NCBI GenBank assembly: GCA_963836005.1
Contig: CAWIHS010000005.1
Coordinates: forward strand, 186,001-250,000
Direction of reading: 5' to 3'
Length of the DNA: 64,000 bases
From: CAWIHS01 sp963836005
Lineage (GTDB): Bacteria; Pseudomonadota; Gammaproteobacteria; GRL18
Notes under the pieces: model-generated
The model's input: the letters and a program-made list of their open reading frames with translations, nothing else
Databases searched by the model: none
What the model was told of the DNA's origin: nothing
Shown here: piece by piece, positions 34,998 to 45,256 of the stretch
How the letters are laid out: each line of letters begins with the position of its first letter
How positions within the stretch are numbered: position 1 is the first letter of the stretch
Made by a program: the position numbers and the translations under genes

Positions 34998-36526
34998 TTT
35001 ATTCTCCTAAATTCTTTTAAAAAAATATTAGACAGTGATGCTCTTTCTTTAGATGAAAAACCAAAATTCCATGCTAGCAATACATTTAGCAAGATCAAAA
35101 TGAACAATAAAATACTCTTTAATATTATTCCCTCAGCAAAGGTAACCCCAAAGAGTATAGATATAGCTATAGCTAATTTACCAATAAAAATCATGGATAA
35201 TTTACCTGTACCGCGAACTGCTTTTGAACTCAAGATAAACATAGCGACAGTATCAACTAAAACCCTTGCCGTCCAAACCATCGCCGCACCATTAATACCT
35301 AATACATCAAGCGCATACCAAAGTGCCGCTATATAGAGTGGGGACTCAAATAAAAAAAGTTTGGTAATTAAATCAGGGCGACCTGCACTTTGAATCATGA
35401 TCATAGGCATTCTAGCCACACAATTAAGAAAAACCCCTATCGACAACCATTGCATTACAGTGGTACTGTTTTCTGCAAACTCATGTCCAAGCCAAATAGT
35501 AATGCCCTCAAATGCGTATAAGTTAATTATTAGAAAAACAGGGAACATCAGATGAAAAATTATAATAACTCCCTTACTAAAAAAATATACAGCTTTATCC
35601 CTATCAGAATTTATTAGTGTAGATAATGCTGGAAATAGAACGCCTATCAATCCCATCGGGATCATCCATAACTTTGTAATCATTTCATATGGAGTAACAT
35701 AATAAGCAACAGCCGTCATAGTAAGCACAGATCCGATAAGGAAACGATCTAGATATACCATCAATGGGCCAATTATATTGCTTAAAGTTAACCATCCACC
35801 GAAATTGAGGAGTGGACCAATTTGTTTTTTGTCAAAAACTTTATTTTCTTTTATAGAGGGTACAGTTCTAATGCAATAATAGTAATAAGCATATAAACCA
35901 AGCAATCGACCGAAAAAAAGAACGACTATAATTACACTCAGAGAATTTGAAAAAGGAATAACGACTAGCGGTCCAAGAAATGTTAGCAAACCAAGTGGGA
36001 TACGTATACTGTTTATAATTTTAAACTTCTGGTATGCCTCAAGCATACCGCGAAACCCTGTTGTAGCAACAACAATAGGGATCGAAAGACTCATGAGATA
36101 AAAACTCGAAAGTGACTCTGACTGAAGATATTGATCTATATTCAACCAGACAAAAACCATGCGCTCAGCAATTAAACACACAATTAACGAACCAATCACA
36201 CTTAAAAATAACATCATAGACATAGCTGTCCAGAATAATGAAGGAATCGATTCCTGGTCCTTTTTATCCCGTCCTAAGCGTTCTGCTATGAGTTTAGTCA
36301 AAGCCCGCCCTAAACCGAAATCAAATATACTGAAATATCCGATCACCATCCAAATAATGGTCAACACTCCAAATCGTTCTATTCCTAGGCCATTAATCAA
36401 AAAGGGCATACTTAATAAACCTACAAAGAGAGGCAGAACAAGTCCAAGAGAATTCCAGAGAGTATTCTTGGCCAGTAATGAGGCTTTTGTAAATTCTGAA
36501 TTACTTAAGTTTCCCATATTACTCAT
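34994..36526 (-). CDS. Oligosaccharide flippase (Wzx, MATE/MOP superfamily)
   Basis: A 510-residue inner-membrane protein with about 12-14 hydrophobic segments; typical features are LPLFVGLLSMPFLINGLG near the N-terminus and FDFGLGRALTKLIAERLG in the second/third helices. It would move undecaprenyl-linked repeat units across the inner membrane for Wzy-dependent polymerisation. It is the first gene of the flippase, acetyltransferase, methyltransferase run. Upstream (36527-37352) only transposase debris is present, so its original promoter may be lost. Confidence 0.9.
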   Translation of the reverse strand: MSNMGNLSNSEFTKASLLAKNTLWNSLGLVLPLFVGLLSMPFLINGLGIERFGVLTIIWMVIGYFSIFDFGLGRALTKLIAERLGRDKKDQESIPSLFWTAMSMMLFLSVIGSLIVCLIAERMVFVWLNIDQYLQSESLSSFYLMSLSIPIVVATTGFRGMLEAYQKFKIINSIRIPLGLLTFLGPLVVIPFSNSLSVIIVVLFFGRLLGLYAYYYYCIRTVPSIKENKVFDKKQIGPLLNFGGWLTLSNIIGPLMVYLDRFLIGSVLTMTAVAYYVTPYEMITKLWMIPMGLIGVLFPALSTLINSDRDKAVYFFSKGVIIIFHLMFPVFLIINLYAFEGITIWLGHEFAENSTTVMQWLSIGVFLNCVARMPMIMIQSAGRPDLITKLFLFESPLYIAALWYALDVLGINGAAMVWTARVLVDTVAMFILSSKAVRGTGKLSMIFIGKLAIAISILFGVTFAEGIILKSILLFILILLNVLLAWNFGFSSKERASLSNIFLKEFRRIN

Positions 36527-36601
36527 TATTTGTTCTATTATTTACTAAAGTTACGGGGTTCATTTTGAACCATACTTATCACTTAACATACTTATACTTT
36601 A

Positions 36602-36860
36602 TTACCCATTACTTTCAGCCATCTTAAGGAGCTTGATTGGCATTGATGGGGCTCGCACAGCCACAAATGCAAATCGTCGCGACATATCCTTTAACTGGAA
36701 TCGTCGGTTAAATCGATAACAAAACTTAAAGATAGCTTGGTGAAGGTTGTGGCTTTATCGCATGGTAGGTACCCCAGATATCATTTTTTTAACATTGCCT
36801 AAGCGGTTCTGCACTATCATAGTGTTTACCCACGTGAACTCTATCTTTAGTGACACTTTG
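36602..36860 (-). pseudogene. IS1595-family transposase remnant
   Basis: The minus strand gives FKFCYRFNRRFQLKDMSRRF and FAFVAVRAPSMPIKLLKMAE before a stop, and further up WGTYHAIKP and HVGKHYDSAEPLRQ in other frames. These match the C-terminal end of ISXO2/IS1595 transposases (TYHxI ... FRFNRR). It is broken by stops and frameshifts. Confidence 0.6.
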
Positions 36861-37352
36861 AAATCCTTCGCCTGTCACAATGCTATGGTGTAGGCAAACT
36901 ACCACTTTCACGACGGCAAAACTGGGTGAACAGACCACCGGCTTCCGATTACGGCTAAAAGCCGGATTGATCGGTCATTCGGTGGATCGCTATATCACTC
37001 TGAAATTGTCTGGCTCAGGTAGCGTCTGGTTCTTTATATATTCCTTCCACACTTCATCGATTACCTTTCCGCTCGTAGCTTCACAATATCCCTTCGCCAA
37101 TAAATGTTGGCCTCAGTATCTTTTGCGTAACTACTTATTACTCAGATAACAATTTATGAGAACTCTTTCTCTTTATATATTACATTGCTTTTAATACTTA
37201 TCAATATGCACTTGATCTCGATTTATTGATTCTGCATAGATTGTCATTTCTTTACTTTGTGCTATTTCTCTCATAAGCTCTCGACATCGATTGCCTACTT
37301 CTCCTCCCGGTACCTCATATCTGTATTTTGTGGTCCATACCAGATGGTATTT

Positions 37353-38887
37353 AGTCGACCCTGAAAAAAGATAATATTCCTAATTCAAAAGATTATTGTA
37401 CAATATTAATTCTGATTTTATTGTTCATGATCAAATTGTTATCTGTCATTACAAAAATATGATCTCAGTTTGAATCAAAAACAAGCGATAATACAGCACA
37501 AATAACAGGCACAAAAAAGCAATGATCCATTGCTTTAGGTTCCATGCAGTAGCTGCCATGAGCACATTAATTTCATCGCCAATGACTCCTTTAAGGAAGT
37601 TTCGACTTAATCGGTAGTCTGACTTCAAGTGACCAATAATGGGTTCAATCGCTGCACGACGTTTGCATTGCTTGCGTTTCTTGTCTCGCTGATATCGGTT
37701 ATCTCTTTTCAATGGCTTTTTCGGCAAGACAATTTTTGTCTCATTAAATTGAGTTTTTCCTCGGTAGCCTCTATCGCAAACTGCATTATTGACTAACTTT
37801 CCACGTGAGGCTTCAATATGATTGAGAACTTCTGGTAAAGTATGGTTGTCATGAATGTTTTTCTCATGACTGACAACACCCACAATAATATTACTTTTTG
37901 CTGTAGTTGCTATGGATACTTTATTGCCGTATTCATATTGCTTGTGATCTTTGCCTTTACCAATGCAATAAACCTGTTGCTCATGCAAGGAATAAATTTT
38001 ATTTTTATCCTTGGGCTGTTGTGCTAATACTCGTTCATAAAATAAAAAGTCTTTCTGATAACGATCAAATAAAAGGTAACTTGGTAATCTTCGTCTTAGC
38101 TCTCGGATTTGTTTATGAGCAATTGTCCTTAATCGTGTTAATGCTTTTTTAGCTTTGCCTCTTTTTTTAACATGGCGAAAATGACGGATTGCAAGCCGAC
38201 AATTCTTTACTTCTTTCACATAGGTTCTACGTTGTTGAATGCTATGTTCCTTTGCTAAATTGTTCACTCGCTTGATGATCTTAATGGCCAGTTTTGCATC
38301 AGTTGGATAAGTGATATTCTTTTCCTGAACTGTTGTATCAATATTTACGTTAGGCTCAAGTGCTGTTTTATCATGTAAGCCAATGCTCATCTGAAATATC
38401 TTTTCCATTCCCTCTTTGCCGATACGTTTTCTGAATTTGACCAGTTCAGTACTATGGCAAGGCTCAGATAAGCTAAAGTTAGTTTGACCACAAAATGCCT
38501 GGTAATAAGGATTTTGTTTCCACTGGCGAACCAGAGTCTCATCACTCAGGTTTTCCAGCTGTTTCAGCAGTAATAATCCGACCATTAGTCTTATAGGCTT
38601 TGCTGGTGCGCCTAATCCTGAGTAGTGGACTTTAAAGGCTTGCTCAAAATCATCCCAGGGAATGATTGAAGCTAACTTTAATAAGGGCTCTGCTTCATCC
38701 AACTGATTAAGGATGTCATCACCAAAAAAGCTAAGTTGTTGTTCTTTGCCTGCTGTTGAATACATTTTTTTCACCAAATCGACCAGAAAAGCTGTGCTTA
38801 TTATAACATTTCTGGTCGATCTGGTCACTCAAAAACAGGATTAATTCCTTATATTACAAATAGATAATGTATTTTTCAGGGCTGACT
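37353..38887 (-). mobile_element. IS5-family insertion sequence, copy 1
   Basis: 1535 bp with inverted ends AGTCGACCCTGAAAAA and TTTTTCAGGGCTGACT, flanked by a 4-bp repeat ATTT. It interrupts the IS200 tnpA between codons for DYK and YHLVW. Nearly identical to the copy at 39023. Confidence 0.88.
37449..38828 (-). CDS. IS5-family transposase, copy 1
   Basis: A 459-residue DDE transposase: N-terminal DUF772-type domain (PIRLMVGLLLLKQLENLSDE), first Asp in NVNIDTTVQEKNITYPTD, second Asp in AVCDRGYRGKTQF, Glu in RRAAIEPIIGHLKSD. Complete, and differing from copy 2 by a single residue (Leu in LLKLASI against Phe), so probably active recently. Confidence 0.9.
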   Translation of the reverse strand: MTRSTRNVIISTAFLVDLVKKMYSTAGKEQQLSFFGDDILNQLDEAEPLLKLASIIPWDDFEQAFKVHYSGLGAPAKPIRLMVGLLLLKQLENLSDETLVRQWKQNPYYQAFCGQTNFSLSEPCHSTELVKFRKRIGKEGMEKIFQMSIGLHDKTALEPNVNIDTTVQEKNITYPTDAKLAIKIIKRVNNLAKEHSIQQRRTYVKEVKNCRLAIRHFRHVKKRGKAKKALTRLRTIAHKQIRELRRRLPSYLLFDRYQKDFLFYERVLAQQPKDKNKIYSLHEQQVYCIGKGKDHKQYEYGNKVSIATTAKSNIIVGVVSHEKNIHDNHTLPEVLNHIEASRGKLVNNAVCDRGYRGKTQFNETKIVLPKKPLKRDNRYQRDKKRKQCKRRAAIEPIIGHLKSDYRLSRNFLKGVIGDEINVLMAATAWNLKQWIIAFLCLLFVLYYRLFLIQTEIIFL

Positions 38888-39022
38888 ATTTATAATCCCA
38901 GACCATGTGACTGCCTTTCTTATAAACTCCCATAAATTGAGCATAACAAAATGTCCGTTCATCAGTCGCCTAAAGGCAAGGAATTTACTGATCCCCTATG
39001 GGGTCTCTAAAATTTTCTAAAT

Positions 39023-40557
39023 AGTCGACCCTGAAAAAAGATAATATTCCTAATTCAAAAGATTATTGTACAATATTAATTCTGATTTTATTGTTCATGA
39101 TCAAATTGTTATCTGTCATTACAAAAATATGATCTCAGTTTGAATCAAAAACAAGCGATAATACAGCACAAATAACAGGCACAAAAAAGCAATGATCCAT
39201 TGCTTTAGGTTCCATGCAGTAGCTGCCATGAGCACATTAATTTCATCGCCAATGACTCCTTTAAGGAAGTTTCGACTTAATCGGTAGTCTGACTTCAAGT
39301 GACCAATAATGGGTTCAATCGCTGCACGACGTTTGCATTGCTTGCGTTTCTTGTCTCGCTGATATCGGTTATCTCTTTTCAATGGCTTTTTCGGCAAGAC
39401 AATTTTTGTCTCATTAAATTGAGTTTTTCCTCGGTAGCCTCTATCGCAAACTGCATTATTGACTAACTTTCCACGTGAGGCTTCAATATGATTGAGAACT
39501 TCTGGTAAAGTATGGTTGTCATGAATGTTTTTCTCATGACTGACAACACCCACAATAATATTACTTTTTGCTGTAGTTGCTATGGATACTTTATTGCCGT
39601 ATTCATATTGCTTGTGATCTTTGCCTTTACCAATGCAATAAACCTGTTGCTCATGCAAGGAATAAATTTTATTTTTATCCTTGGGCTGTTGTGCTAATAC
39701 TCGTTCATAAAATAAAAAGTCTTTCTGATAACGATCAAATAAAAGGTAACTTGGTAATCTTCGTCTTAGCTCTCGGATTTGTTTATGAGCAATTGTCCTT
39801 AATCGTGTTAATGCTTTTTTAGCTTTGCCTCTTTTTTTAACATGGCGAAAATGACGGATTGCAAGCCGACAATTCTTTACTTCTTTCACATAGGTTCTAC
39901 GTTGTTGAATGCTATGTTCCTTTGCTAAATTGTTCACTCGCTTGATGATCTTAATGGCCAGTTTTGCATCAGTTGGATAAGTGATATTCTTTTCCTGAAC
40001 TGTTGTATCAATATTTACGTTAGGCTCAAGTGCTGTTTTATCATGTAAGCCAATGCTCATCTGAAATATCTTTTCCATTCCCTCTTTGCCGATACGTTTT
40101 CTGAATTTGACCAGTTCAGTACTATGGCAAGGCTCAGATAAGCTAAAGTTAGTTTGACCACAAAATGCCTGGTAATAAGGATTTTGTTTCCACTGGCGAA
40201 CCAGAGTCTCATCACTCAGGTTTTCCAGCTGTTTCAGCAGTAATAATCCGACCATTAGTCTTATAGGCTTTGCTGGTGCGCCTAATCCTGAGTAGTGGAC
40301 TTTAAAGGCTTGCTCAAAATCATCCCAGGGAATGATTGAAGCGAACTTTAATAAGGGCTCTGCTTCATCCAACTGATTAAGGATGTCATCACCAAAAAAG
40401 CTAAGTTGTTGTTCTTTGCCTGCTGTTGAATACATTTTTTTCACCAAATCGACCAGAAAAGCTGTGCTTATTATAACATTTCTGGTCGATCTGGTCACTC
40501 AAAAACAGGATTAATTCCTTATATTACAAATAGATAATGTATTTTTCAGGGCTGACT
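39023..40557 (-). mobile_element. IS5-family insertion sequence, copy 2
   Basis: 1535 bp with the same inverted ends as copy 1 and a 4-bp target duplication AAAT, in the same orientation. Only 135 bp, carrying the IS200 start and end, separate the two copies. Recombination between them would delete that fragment. Confidence 0.88.
39119..40498 (-). CDS. IS5-family transposase, copy 2
   Basis: 459 residues, same motifs as copy 1 (VNIDTTVQEKN, VCDRGYRGK, AAIEPIIGHLKSD). The only amino-acid difference noted is Phe in LLKFASI. Intact. Confidence 0.9.
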   Translation of the reverse strand: MTRSTRNVIISTAFLVDLVKKMYSTAGKEQQLSFFGDDILNQLDEAEPLLKFASIIPWDDFEQAFKVHYSGLGAPAKPIRLMVGLLLLKQLENLSDETLVRQWKQNPYYQAFCGQTNFSLSEPCHSTELVKFRKRIGKEGMEKIFQMSIGLHDKTALEPNVNIDTTVQEKNITYPTDAKLAIKIIKRVNNLAKEHSIQQRRTYVKEVKNCRLAIRHFRHVKKRGKAKKALTRLRTIAHKQIRELRRRLPSYLLFDRYQKDFLFYERVLAQQPKDKNKIYSLHEQQVYCIGKGKDHKQYEYGNKVSIATTAKSNIIVGVVSHEKNIHDNHTLPEVLNHIEASRGKLVNNAVCDRGYRGKTQFNETKIVLPKKPLKRDNRYQRDKKRKQCKRRAAIEPIIGHLKSDYRLSRNFLKGVIGDEINVLMAATAWNLKQWIIAFLCLLFVLYYRLFLIQTEIIFL

Positions 40558-41328
40558 AAATAGGATTAAAAAGATCATTGTGTGGGTTGTTTTTAATTTA
40601 AACTGAATGAAATAATGACAATTGAGTAGGCACGCTTGATAATTATTTTTCGACAATCTATCTTGATCTTGAATTCTACTCTTTTCAATAGTTAGCTGAT
40701 AGCTTTTCAGAAAAGCAACAAAACCAAATCGTATACCCGATTAACCTGAAAGTGCGGCCACAAACACCTGAAAATTATCGTTGATTCTGGTATCTAAAGA
40801 ATCACCAATGTCGGGCAAAATTTCTTCAAAAAACTCATCAATTTTCTGTCGAAAATCTTTAGCACTATGAAAGCATCGATTATTTCTCACTTTTTCGTTC
40901 ATTACCTTCCATAATCGTTCTATCGGGTTTAAATTTGGGCTATAAGGGGGCAGAAAGTGTAGCTTTATGTTTAATTTCTCTGCTTCTTCTTTTACAACTG
41001 CTGATTTATGGTAAGCCGCACCATCAACTATTAAATTGATAGTGCCCATATCTATGTGTTGATCTCGTAGATTACCCATAAAATCAATAATGGATCCACC
41101 ATTTACTGTTTTATATTGTGGGGTGACTGCTTCAGCCAAATGACCTAAGCGTATTGCTCCAACAATATTCAATCGTGTCCTGCTACCCGTTGTAAGAACA
41201 GGCTTGTCCATACCGGTTCTTATCCAACCTGAGCTTACTTTGGTTGCTTGAGTTGGATGAACAGCATCCATGAAAAATATGGCTTCATCATCTGCTGTGG
41301 AAGCTTTTAACTGATTATAATACTCAAT

Positions 41329-42828
41329 CATAGGTAGGGTACTTAAGCAAAATCAGGTGCGGATAATCGAGTATTTGTTCCAGAAGACGCCGTAAATACT
41401 TCCATGTAGGCTTTTTATAGCCGTCCATGGCTATAAAAACTTCTTCCACAAACACTCAATTATCCTTAAGTACTGAGAGATCCCCACGAATTGTTACCCG
41501 ACATGATCAATTGATAGAGTAAATTGATCAATTTGCTCAAAAGCCATTCGTAGCTCCTTCATATTTATCTTATAGTGTTTATCATCCACAATCTGCATGG
41601 CAATATAACCATGGGACAACACCGTTTTGTGGCGTATGGTATTAGCCTGCAAATGGTGATGATAGTTTTTATCCACGGCGACTTTTCCTATGCACCACAA
41701 CAAAAACTGTGTCAGTGTCGCAATCAAGAGCAAGTTATTATACCGTAGTGTTGATTTTGAACGAGCCAGTGACAGACCAATACCATAGTGTGGATTTTTG
41801 GTATCTCTGAAACCTTCTTCAATCTGCATACGGTAACGGTATAACTGGACAACCTGTTTTGCTGTCGTGATTGAAGCCGGTAAGTGATAAGCCAGCAGCC
41901 AGGGCTGCGTTGCTTTTTGTCCATGGTACAGGCTGTTGGTATCTCTTGAGAGGGCTCCATACTTGTTTCTTCGATGGGTATCTTTGATTCTTCCCCGATA
42001 GATGACCGCCTGGCAAGGCAAACAGCTCGACTTGCTGTAAAGCATTTTCCCCAGCTTCTTTGGTCGGGCAGTCGCCTGCTCCATGATGCGCCCGCAACCC
42101 TGAAAAGTCTGCCCATCTAATGATAACTGGACATTGCCACGCACACGACCTATCCAATACCATCCCTTGCTTTCGATGGTTTTAAACCAGGGGGTTTTAA
42201 AAATCGCATCCGTTAAAATAATGGGCTGACAACCTTCTGGAAGAAGATGCTCCAACCGGTCCAGAAAAGCATTATGTACTGAAGTTTTATTCAGTTCATG
42301 CTCTTTGAAACAGCTCTCATAAATCGTCAATGAACGACCACCCATAAGGATCGCAATACGCAGTAAATAAAATTGTTCATGACCTGCAACTCCAGACCAG
42401 TCAGCAATCAGTACAGGGTGCTTTTGCTGGCCAATCAGTTGCCGGGATAAATACTGATAAATCTTTTCACGTTCAGCATGCAAATGACGGTTACCCACCA
42501 GCCTATCCATCCGTTTGATATCGTGTTTTGCCCGGGTGTTTGAATGTGATTTCAAATTTCTTCCCAATCCAGTGACTGTCAGTTGATGTTCCGTTATAGC
42601 CGATGTGACACCAGCCATTAAGGCTTTAAGTCTTATAACATGCATTTCAGGACATGCAGTGAATAACTTTTTGTGTAATAATTTAATGGCTTTCATGGCA
42701 TCTCTCAAATTGGTTTGTGGAGAACAAATTTGATCATGTTTTGCCATGAAAGTCGATCAATTTTTATCTTTTCAATGAGTTATCTATTAATTTCATGGGG
42801 ATAACTCAGCCTTAAGTACCTACGTATG
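41329..42828 (-). mobile_element. IS4-family insertion sequence inside IS630
   Basis: 1500 bp. Inverted ends CATAGGTAGGGTACTTAAG (41329) and CTTAAGTACCTACGTATG (to 42828), with a perfect 10-bp target duplication AATACTCAAT (41319-41328, 42829-42838), fitting IS4-family insertion. Between the left end and the transposase stop lies a ~90-bp hairpin-bearing motif shared with the MITE at 1612. Confidence 0.9.
41494..42747 (-). CDS. IS4-family transposase
   Basis: A 417-residue DDE transposase of the IS10-like group: first Asp in HPVLIADWSGVAG, second Asp in PIILTDAIFKTPWF, and the YREK signature YRYRMQIEEGFRDTK (Y-x2-R-x3-E-x6-K). Appears complete and could be active. It lies within precise element ends. 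Confidence 0.92.
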   Translation of the reverse strand: MAKHDQICSPQTNLRDAMKAIKLLHKKLFTACPEMHVIRLKALMAGVTSAITEHQLTVTGLGRNLKSHSNTRAKHDIKRMDRLVGNRHLHAEREKIYQYLSRQLIGQQKHPVLIADWSGVAGHEQFYLLRIAILMGGRSLTIYESCFKEHELNKTSVHNAFLDRLEHLLPEGCQPIILTDAIFKTPWFKTIESKGWYWIGRVRGNVQLSLDGQTFQGCGRIMEQATARPKKLGKMLYSKSSCLPCQAVIYRGRIKDTHRRNKYGALSRDTNSLYHGQKATQPWLLAYHLPASITTAKQVVQLYRYRMQIEEGFRDTKNPHYGIGLSLARSKSTLRYNNLLLIATLTQFLLWCIGKVAVDKNYHHHLQANTIRHKTVLSHGYIAMQIVDDKHYKINMKELRMAFEQIDQFTLSIDHVG

Positions 42829-43519
42829 AATACTCAATAAATTCTTGTTGTTTTTCTAAATCAACCTTATAGGGCATACTTTTAGGCTTCTTGTAACTAA
42901 AACCATTTTTATGGAGCCATTTATTGATACCTGGAACGCTATACTCAATAGACCATCTATGGTGAATATAAGTGATGAACTCTTGTTGACTGGTATACGT
43001 ATGTTCAGTCAAATGAACAATAAGTTTTTTAGTTTGCAGTGAATTCAACTTGCTGATTGAACCTGCATTAGATGATTCCAACTTTTCTTCAGTCAGATAA
43101 TCATCAATATAACGAGCAATACTACTTTCATGTTTACGCAATGCTTGGGCTATCTAAACTAATTGCCATCCTTCTGCTCTTAGCAGGATAGCTTTAATTC
43201 AATCACTTTCACGGCTATCCCGTGCATGTTTATGCCGCGACTCTAATTCTGTTTTTGGCTCCGCTGTTAAATTGATTTTACTCATTGCTGAAGTCTGATC
43301 TTCTCTAATGAAAAAAATCGAAAAGTTTCAAACATCATGAGTATAACGTGTTGATTTGTATATAAATAAAGAATTAACACCCGGTTCAAACCATACTCGC
43401 TCGAGGGAAATTATCCATATTTGGGGTAAACCTTTTGATAACTCTAATTGGAACTACTTAGATAAATTGAGTATGCTATTATATGAATATATGTGATAAT
43501 TTATTCATCATTTATTGTG

Positions 43520-44827
43520 CTAAGTTTTAGATAGATTATTAGTTTTTTTCGTTAATAAATTAATATTCACAATTGTTGCTAACAACAAATACCATATCAT
43601 TGATATCTGGCCAAAATATGAAACGCCTATAAAATTTGTACAGTGTATCAATAATGATACACCTAGAGCCCACGCCATAGCCAAGTGTTTTTTTTCATAT
43701 TTAACAAGTCGCCATATTGAACCTATATATTTAAAAGCAATGGCGATTTGCATTATAAAAAGAATCAACACAATTGTACCACCTTTCACTGCTATTAGTA
43801 TGTACTGATTTGTTATATCCCATGAGCCATGAAACCAATGTGCAGTTGAACGCATTCCAAATAATGCCCATTCACCAAAATTATGTATGGCACTATCAAT
43901 TAATTTATATCTATAGTAACTTGTCGAACCACTAACAGCACTTACTCTAGAAATCAAATTCCAAACAGGGGCTTTCATAACCATATGTAGACTTAAAATT
44001 AGAAATAAAATTCCCCAACGAACCCATCTTAAAGAGTAGCGCATATAAAACATTAGCCCGCCAATGATGCCTATAAGAAGTCCAAAAACAGGAGTGCTTG
44101 ATGCAACTGCAACGATGATCCAAAGAATACTAACAATTCCTAAAAGGGTTACTAAGTTGTTTTTAGATTTGTCCCAGAATCTTGCCACAAAAAGAGGTAA
44201 AAGAGCTGCCCAAAAAACTCCTGCAATAATAGGATGTGTGAATGCACCTTGACACCTCAATCTATCACCTCGGACTTGAGAATATTCAGACACGCCACCA
44301 AATATTGAAAACAGATTACGACCAGTACTATGCTCAACATAGAAAAATAATGCCACAGGTATACTCAAAACGACAAATGCATTAATAACCTCATCATTAT
44401 CTTCCCACGTTCTCACTAACATTCTAAAAAGAAAATATAAACCTAATTCTTCAAAAACGGTACCAAACACACTAACCAATGAAGAGAAACCACCATAAAC
44501 AAATATATTTGCAATTATTCTTCCAAAAAAATAAATAATTAATAATTTATCATATGTTTGTAGTTTAAAATCAATATATTCATATTTAAATAAAATACGT
44601 AATAAACCTAAGAAAACCATAACTCTTAACAAATTAAAGTCTAATGAGAATATCACAATCCTTTGAGCTGAGGATATAAAACAGACTATAATTACGAACG
44701 GCCATAATGCTTTATTACGAGGTAAGAAAAATAAAAGAATACCGCATATTACAAGGATAACTAAAGCTAAAGGATGAATTGTTGTTTGATTAAACCACTC
44801 TCCTTGTAATAGTGAAACTTCGTCCAT
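43520..44827 (-). CDS. O-antigen/EPS polymerase or ligase (Wzy/WaaL-like)
   Basis: A 435-residue inner-membrane protein with about 11 hydrophobic segments and a larger periplasmic loop around residues 280-330 (ISRVSAVSGSTSYYRYKLID), where Wzy_C-type proteins carry their active Arg/His residues. RLRCQGAFTHPIIAG is like the RxxGxxxHP motif of EPS polymerases. It is expected to polymerise repeat units flipped by the Wzx encoded at 34994, but now lies separated from it by 7 kb of insertion sequences. Confidence 0.82.
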   Translation of the reverse strand: MDEVSLLQGEWFNQTTIHPLALVILVICGILLFFLPRNKALWPFVIIVCFISSAQRIVIFSLDFNLLRVMVFLGLLRILFKYEYIDFKLQTYDKLLIIYFFGRIIANIFVYGGFSSLVSVFGTVFEELGLYFLFRMLVRTWEDNDEVINAFVVLSIPVALFFYVEHSTGRNLFSIFGGVSEYSQVRGDRLRCQGAFTHPIIAGVFWAALLPLFVARFWDKSKNNLVTLLGIVSILWIIVAVASSTPVFGLLIGIIGGLMFYMRYSLRWVRWGILFLILSLHMVMKAPVWNLISRVSAVSGSTSYYRYKLIDSAIHNFGEWALFGMRSTAHWFHGSWDITNQYILIAVKGGTIVLILFIMQIAIAFKYIGSIWRLVKYEKKHLAMAWALGVSLLIHCTNFIGVSYFGQISMIWYLLLATIVNINLLTKKTNNLSKT

Positions 44828-45039
44828 ATTTAAAATCCAACTACAAAATTAGGGATTAATTTTTTTTGCATCATAATAAAAACATTTATTGCGTACACAC
44901 ACGTAGGCATTTAAGTAAATACCGTTAAACTTCATACAAATACTTTCTCATAATGGTCGAGTAGACGGAATTTACCCAATGCATTCTTGTTATAAACAGA
45001 TAATACTTTCATTGTACATTTCGCTGCACGCGGTTACTG

Positions 45040-45245
45040 TGTGATTTCTGCTGATATCTTGAATGTCATTAAAAGTCCTCACGCCCCTCACAGAACCTTG
45101 CTTGCGCTATCTACGCACACGGCTCCTCAACAGTTCTCTAATCTTCACATAGAAACGGGTGCATTCCTATTTACCTGGATAACTTACAGCATGTGCTTCT
45201 ATAGAATTAGCCATGGGTTTCAACAAGTTCCAACGACCCGCCTTA
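45040..45245 (-). other. Probable group II intron remnant
   Basis: The minus strand contains GAGGAGCCGTGTGCG, then GCAAGCAAGGTTCTGTGAGG and GGCGTGAGG, resembling the conserved segment just upstream of the reverse-transcriptase gene in bacterial group II introns. No reverse-transcriptase frame is present, and an IS3 element abuts it. The rest of 44828-45248 shows no gene. Confidence 0.4.
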
Positions 45246-45256
45246 TAATGTACTGG

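Larger units (their letters stand above)
36990..38933 (-). pseudogene. tnpA: IS200/IS605 tnpA, split by IS5 copy 1 and decayed
   Basis: The N-terminus MGVYKKGSHMVWDYK is read at 38888-38933. The frame resumes beyond the IS5 insertion as YHLVWTTKYRYEVPGG and RCRELMREIAQSKEMTIYAE (37200-37354), and the C-terminus GQHLLAKGYCEATSGKVIDE then VWKEYIKNQ lies at 36990-37130. The HUH region is damaged (INRDQVHIDKY) and a Trp codon has become TGA. A hairpin-like IS605 end (GATCCCCTATGGGGTC) lies at 38993. Confidence 0.75.
40741..43285 (-). pseudogene. IS630-family transposase, split by an IS4-family element
   Basis: The N-terminus starts MSKINLTAEPKTELESRHKH (43285), with two in-frame stops (after SRESD and after GWQLV), continues as LRKHESSIARYIDDYLTEEK to QQEFIEY near 42830, and resumes as YYNQLKASTADDE at 41328 with IFFMDAVHPTQ, NLIVDGAAYHKS and PYSPNLNPIERLWKVMN, the IS630 DDE motifs. 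The two halves join perfectly once the 1500-bp insertion and one 10-bp repeat are removed. Confidence 0.88.

Noticed and set aside
36880..37149. Plus-strand open frame of 89 codons
   Set aside because: The minus strand here encodes the C-terminus of IS200 TnpA (YIKNQ end), which explains the sequence.
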